Source: an uncultured Bryobacteraceae bacterium (GTDB taxonomy: Bacteria; Acidobacteriota; Terriglobia; Bryobacterales; Bryobacteraceae). From it: a DNA stretch of 64,000 nt. The stretch covers positions 124,001 through 188,000 of the forward strand of contig CAKZUE010000006.1 of NCBI GenBank assembly GCA_937920635.1, given 5' to 3'. The notes below the pieces were generated by a model, which saw nothing but the letters and a program-made list of their open reading frames with translations, was not told the DNA's origin and searched no databases. Position 1 is the first letter of the stretch. Every line of letters begins with the position of its first letter. This document shows, piece by piece, positions 61,501 through 64,000 of the stretch. A program made the translations under genes and the position numbers.

Positions 61501-61896
61501 CGGCTCCAGCACGCGGCTGACCTGGGCCTCCAACGAATCCGGGGTCGAACCGGAAAGCACGCCTCCTTCGGAAGAGGAGGCCGCCGTTGGCGCAGGAATC
61601 GTCATGACGATTTCCACCCGCGTCCTCTCCGCGCCAACAGCCGTCCGCCTCGCCAGATCAAAACCGAACAGCCGCGCCTCCACCTCCACCGCCCCGTCGG
61701 GTACTTCGGCAACGCTGAACCGCCCCTGCTCGTCGGTGATGGCCTGCCATTGCCGTTCCTGTTGACGAACGGTCACCACCGCGCCCGGCACGGGCTTGCC
61801 CCGGAACATGACGCGGCCAGTCACAGCGGGCTGCAGTGTGTCTTCCGCCGCGTATCCAGGCAGCAGGCAAAGCGCGAACAACAGCAGGATTCTCAT
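58513..61896 (-). CDS. Oar-like TonB-dependent receptor with Gly/Met-rich insert
   Basis: An 1,127-residue outer-membrane receptor. It has a signal peptide (about 1-17) and a carboxypeptidase-regulatory-like domain (about 24-105: 'AVTGRVMFRGKPVPGAVVTVR', 'TDEQGRFSVAEVPDG'). A plug region follows and then a large beta barrel ending 'SVQITARFRF'. Residues about 178-254 are a striking Gly/Pro/Met/Arg low-complexity stretch, followed by a charged helix with 'LSPEEQEKLKRAL' (about 258-280). The barrel strands resemble the receptor at the window's left end. GAGG precedes the ATG at 61896. The VWA protein is encoded 3 bases downstream. The substrate is unknown. Confidence 0.92.
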   Translation of the reverse strand: MRILLLFALCLLPGYAAEDTLQPAVTGRVMFRGKPVPGAVVTVRQQERQWQAITDEQGRFSVAEVPDGAVEVEARLFGFDLARRTAVGAERTRVEIVMTIPAPTAASSSEGGVLSGSTPDSLEAQVSRVLEPQAAVNAGASDASESFLVQGSLSRGLQEAGRPGFFEFGFAAPMMAGMLGPGGAAGGPFGPEGGAAGAPSGPAGFGGGPGGAGGGPGGGPGMRGGGMGPGGGMMGGPPGGGPGMRGGMGPGLGRMSPEEFRNLSPEEQEKLKRALAERFGGALQREGFGNRAQRARQQIRGGLMFNLRDDALDAAPYGVNGRPVEKPQYTQTRFGGSLGGPLKLGRLFGADNSFFFVNYNAGRGNTVYNGFAVLPDEAVRAGDFRRLEPLRPAVIYDPLSGAPFPDNRIPEARVSPIARGLLEYIPLPNRPGAVQNWTLSAAQPQSNDNLNVRVNRTLNRRNRLAFDLAWQRRYSENIQLFGWRDPSRGRGWNTNVSWSQTLAPRLIHNIRAGYNRNYNALIPFFAYGADVAGQLGIEGASRDPVNFGPPNLNFTNYGDLSDGNRSRRMVHTWNFSDGWTIVRRAHSITAGFAYTRTQQNTLLDPNARGTLFFGGLLTSGLDAAGRPLPGTGNDFADFLLGYVQQSSVRFGQPDTYMRQSVFSVFAQDEWRARPGLTLNAGLRWDAWLPFREKYGRMANLDLAPGWTGAAVVTPGGEGPWMGSVPDGLIRSDRNNVAPRLGLAWRPSQKRRTIVRLGYSIFYDLAVFNRIAQRLVYQPPFATAATFNTSTAARLTLGQPFRGPEQQTILNSFAVNPDYRAPYAQTWSLSVQQDVRGYVIETSYLGTKGTALDILRIPNRAAPGSPTDSELRRPIPYATGFTFDSPEGSSIFHSGQLRVVKRMRRGVSWSALYTFSKSIDNASSIGGAGNLVVQDENNLRAERGLSNFDVRHQLQFNGMFTSPFGPTGIWMRQRNTWTTLLRDWNLNVNLQANSGRPLTARVLGAVADPGGSGATGSARADATGLPVRSGSGYFNTAAFAVPPADRYGNAGRNTIPGPGSVVLNAGFGRSFQMGESAMRRLELRLEGQNILNHVNLTSYGTVVNAANYGQATAAGSMRSVQITARFRF

Positions 61897-61958
61897 CGCC
61901 ACCTCATACGACGCCCGCCAGCCGCGGACGGATTACCCCTGACCGTAAACTATCGTTA

Positions 61959-61991
61959 AAAAAAGGGGACAGGAACACAATTCCCCTTTTC
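61959..61991. repeat. Dispersed hairpin repeat, copy 4
   Basis: An A-run plus GGGG (61959-61969) pairs with CCCCTTTT (61984-61991) around ACAGGAACACAATT, in the same orientation as copy 1. It lies 62 bases upstream of the receptor start and is immediately followed by two copies of the GGGGACAGGCCCGCC motif. Confidence 0.75.
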
Positions 61992-61996
61992 TGCCG

Positions 61997-62072
61997 AAAA
62001 CCGGGGACAGGCCCGCCTGGCACCAATTTAATCTTCCAAAAACCGGGGACAGGCCCGCCCGGGCGACAATTC
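61997..62072. repeat. Two copies of the ACCGGGGACAGGCCCGCC repeat
   Basis: Copies at 61999-62016 and 62042-62059 are 43 bases apart. The second, with its CGGGCGACAATT flank, is nearly identical to 49530-49560. The copies share GGGGACAGG with the hairpin repeat, so the two families may be related. Confidence 0.65.
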
Positions 62073-62566
62073 CTCTGCTGGGTTCTTCCACAATCCGGTG
62101 CGTTTCGGCCCCAATCCCCGTCCCGCTTCGAGGTCCAAACAGTGCGACAGCCCCAGCGTCTCCACCGTCCTCCCGATCGGTCCAACCCGCACACCCCACC
62201 TTCAGTCCACCCGCCGTGCAACCGCTCATGCCCAACTGCCTGATCCGGCTCTTTCTCCAATTTCGCGAAGGTGCCAGTGGTGCCCGGACCGCTCAGGATC
62301 CCTGCCTCCGCGCCGACGGACCCTGCGCAAGGAGGGAACACACATCCGCGTCTCCGCCGCCGCCAGCCAGCAGCATCGAACGGCCCAGGGCCACGCGAAC
62401 CGCACGGTCGGATGCCCCGACAGCCATGGACTCTGGATGTCGCCCGTGGCCCCACCGTCTTGCCATCCCCCTCGCGGAAAGGTTACGCCCCCCATCCTTC
62501 GGTTACTTCTTTCGTGACCCAACGGCTCCTTTTTCGGTGACATCTTACGGGGCCCACTTCGGGACG

Positions 62567-62596
62567 TTGCTCTTCTTTGCAGCCGCGTGTTATTCT
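62567..62596 (+). promoter_or_regulatory. Possible promoter of the RRM gene
   Basis: TTGCTC (62567-62572), 18 bases, then TATTCT (62591-62596). This is a moderate sigma-70-like match and would leave a leader of about 65 bases before the RRM gene. No strong ribosome site is seen, only GGAG 16 bases upstream of the ATG. Confidence 0.35.
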
Positions 62597-62669
62597 AGAA
62601 GTGCCTCGTGGACTGCGCTTCATCCATAGAATCAGTCCGAATCCCCGACGGAGCTAGCTTCCCATCTCG

Positions 62670-63083
62670 ATGAGTTCAACCGTATTCCTCGGTAATCTTC
62701 CACCCTGGGTCACCGCCGACGACATCAAGGCGTGGCTCGAGGCGGAAAACCTGGTGGCCGATTCAGTCAAAGTCATCCGAAACCCGGAGACCCAGGAGTC
62801 GAAGGGCTTCGCATTCATCGAAGCGCCGAACGAAGAAGAGATGCGCGCCATCATCAAGCGCTTCGACCGCGCTCCTCTTGAAGACCGGCTGCTGCGCGCC
62901 AATCAGGCCCAGCCGCCCAAAGCCAAAGGCGCCCGCCCCGCGCCCCCGCGCACCCAGCAAAGCCAGGCCGCTCCCGGCGCTCAGCCGGCTTCCGAGCCCC
63001 GCCGCGCGCGCGGCGGCAAGAAGCACCGCAAGCCCAGCAGCCCGCCCAGCGCCTTCGCTGAAGAGCTCGCCAAGGCTCTCTGA
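62670..63083 (+). CDS. RRM-type RNA-binding protein
   Basis: A 137-residue protein. An RNA recognition motif covers residues 1-80, with RNP2 'VFLGNL' (5-10) and RNP1 'KGFAFIEA' (45-52) in the eukaryote-like beta-alpha-beta-beta-alpha-beta order known from cyanobacterial and other bacterial Rbp proteins. The tail (80-137) is Pro/Ala/Arg/Lys-rich and disordered, ending in a short helix. Such proteins bind single-stranded RNA and are often cold-induced. A role here is inference. It stands alone, with a repeat-bearing region before it and a ROK gene 132 bases after. Confidence 0.9.
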   Translation: MSSTVFLGNLPPWVTADDIKAWLEAENLVADSVKVIRNPETQESKGFAFIEAPNEEEMRAIIKRFDRAPLEDRLLRANQAQPPKAKGARPAPPRTQQSQAAPGAQPASEPRRARGGKKHRKPSSPPSAFAEELAKAL

Positions 63084-63215
63084 CCTGTCCTGTCCCTGCC
63101 GCCGGTCGGCCCTCGCAGGAACCGGCCCAGGCCTGTGCCCTTTGCTCTTCCCCCATGCAAGCATTCCCTGCTATCGTGGGATTTTCCATCCCATGCTGAA
63201 GGAGCTTCAGCCATC

Positions 63216-64000
63216 ATGAGAGTGGTTGCGGGCGTCGATCTCGGCGGCAATGCCGTCAATTACACCTTCCTGACTGCCAGCGAACAGTTCCTCATCGAAT
63301 CTCTCTGCGAATACCCGTCCCGCTCGAAGGAAGGCCCCGCTGTCTGCCTCCAGCAGATCCTCGACGGGCTCCAGCTTGCGCTGAAGCAGGCCGGAATCAC
63401 GCTGGACGATGTCGCCGTCGTCGGCCTGGACACCCCCGGCCCCGCCAGCGCTGATGGCGTTCTCAGCGCCCGCGGCTCCACCAACTTTGTCCACCCGGAC
63501 TGGGCCGGCTTCGATATCCGCGCCGGCCTCGAGGCCAAGGTGGGCCGCCTGGTCATCTATCTCAACGACGGCAATGCCGGCGCCCTCTGGGGCCACTTCA
63601 ACCTCTTCGGCGCCCACTCCGCCGCCACATCGATCTCCGCCATCATCGGCACCGGGCTCGGCGGCGGCGTCATCCTCGGCCAGACTGTCGTCAAGGGCCG
63701 CAAAGGCTTCGGCGGCGAACTGGGCCACGTCCTCATCCCCTATCAGAGCATCCCCTTCCTCCAGGGCATCCACCCCCGCTGCAATTGCGGCCGCACCGGC
63801 GATCTCGAGTCGCTCTGCTCGCTCACCGCAATCGAGGTCAACTACCTCCCGTACTTCCAGGCGAAGTACTCCGGTCACGAGCTCTACCGTATGGGCGACC
63901 TGCACAAGGCCGCCAAGCTCGTGCGCGGCATGGCCGAGAAAGGTGACGAACTCTGCCGCGAGATCTTCCGCGGCCAGGCCCACGCCCTCGGCCTTTTCTT
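63216..64000 (+). CDS. ROK-family sugar kinase/regulator-like protein (3' end outside window)
   Basis: From the ATG at 63216 (AAGGAG 11 bases upstream), 261 residues are visible before the right edge. ROK features are the phosphate-1 motif 'VAGVDLGGNAVNY', catalytic Asp in 'LNDGNAGALWG', 'IIGTGLGGGVI' and the zinc region with His in 'GGELGHVLI' and 'RCNCGRTGDLES'. The third Cys of CxCGxxGCxE is replaced by Asp here. There is no N-terminal winged helix, so it is an enzyme-type ROK (glucokinase or similar) rather than a NagC/XylR-type repressor. Substrate unknown. Confidence 0.88.
   Translation, partial: MRVVAGVDLGGNAVNYTFLTASEQFLIESLCEYPSRSKEGPAVCLQQILDGLQLALKQAGITLDDVAVVGLDTPGPASADGVLSARGSTNFVHPDWAGFDIRAGLEAKVGRLVIYLNDGNAGALWGHFNLFGAHSAATSISAIIGTGLGGGVILGQTVVKGRKGFGGELGHVLIPYQSIPFLQGIHPRCNCGRTGDLESLCSLTAIEVNYLPYFQAKYSGHELYRMGDLHKAAKLVRGMAEKGDELCREIFRGQAHALGLF

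Larger units (their letters stand above)
61897..62669. other. Non-coding, repeat-bearing region between the Oar-like receptor and the RRM gene
   Basis: This 773-base divergent region contains the hairpin repeat at 61959 and two copies of the ACCGGGGACAGGCCCGCC motif (61999-62016 and 62042-62059). The middle (about 62075-62520) shows no gene I can support: open frames exist on both strands, but none has a family signature. The right part carries a possible promoter for the RRM gene. Confidence 0.5.

Noticed and set aside
58228-61959. 1,243-codon plus-strand frame opposite the VWA and Oar-like genes
   Set aside because: Composition is Arg/His/Ala-rich nonsense typical of the antisense of high-GC genes. 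The minus-strand genes have signal peptides and clear domains.
61997-62072. Repeated ACCGGGGACAGGCCCGCC units as a possible CRISPR array
   Set aside because: Only two adjacent copies, with unequal flanks and a third 12 kb away; no regular spacers and no cas genes.
62226-62543. 105-codon minus-strand frame in the gap before the RRM gene
   Set aside because: No recognisable family, no ribosome site and overlapping open frames on both strands; treated as non-coding.
1-64000. tRNA, rRNA or riboswitch genes
   Set aside because: All gaps were read for tRNA T-loop sequences and conserved rRNA or riboswitch segments and none was convincing. A covariance-model scan was not possible.

Overview
The window is GC-rich chromosomal DNA that most resembles Acidobacteria, order Bryobacterales (Solibacter/Bryobacter-like). 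The pointers are two very large Oar-like TonB-dependent receptors, a VWFA-related protein of the acidobacterial type, DUF1080 and NHL/IPT proteins, a CarD regulator, many TPR proteins, and lipid A, flagellin and purine genes of Gram-negative type. This taxonomic call is an inference from gene content. No rRNA, tRNA, CRISPR array, integrase or intact insertion sequence was seen.

Layout. 1-6.2 kb: 3' end of a TonB receptor closed by a strong terminator, a DUF1080 hydrolase, a translationally coupled M28 peptidase/SnoaL-like pair, and ferrochelatase. 6.2-13.5 kb, minus strand: a complex I-like/hydrogenase-4-like membrane operon (hyfB-C-E-F-G-HI order, then an ArsR regulator). Its large subunit has lost all four Ni-Fe cysteines, so it is an Ehr-type (energy-converting hydrogenase-related) complex. 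The operon is damaged: the first gene lacks its 5' third, hyfC is frameshifted, and the hyfF/hyfG junction carries two compensating single-base shifts. 13.5-17.4 kb: cyclophilin, a catalytically dead M1-type peptidase and lpxB. 17.4-22.6 kb: an unknown gene, rimO, yacG, pgpA, an IPT/NHL propeller and cinA, mostly overlapping. 22.7-30.5 kb, minus strand: a 14-TPR protein, a 902-residue zinc-finger/disordered/TM/jelly-roll protein, carD, a small TPR protein and a lone flagellin with a FliA-type promoter.

30.6-36.8 kb, plus strand: a carbohydrate block of ManA-like cupin, sugar isomerase TIM barrel and Gfo/Idh oxidoreductase, then a CoA-acylating aldehyde dehydrogenase and a class II aldolase. 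These last two carry amphipathic peptides like those that target enzymes to bacterial microcompartments, although no shell gene is present. 36.8-44.1 kb: a MerR regulator, rlmB and a Tudor-like gene-purQ-purL-purF run, then a secreted TPR protein. 44.2-49.4 kb: ileS-lspA-unknown-glycosyltransferase. 49.7-52.9 kb: histidine kinase, orphan winged helix and NtrC-type regulator. 53-56.3 kb: ribosomal protein S1, ECF sigma and a membrane anti-sigma with HEAT-like repeats. 56.4-61.9 kb: VWA protein and Oar-like receptor. 62.7-64 kb: RRM protein and the start of a ROK kinase.

The most unusual material is the decaying Ehr operon, the orphan microcompartment cargo pair, and a family of dispersed 32-34 bp hairpins (A-run/GGGG ... 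CCCC/T-run) at four gene ends or intergenic sites. These hairpins sit with two further short repeated motifs and look like a REP/MITE-type terminator family.
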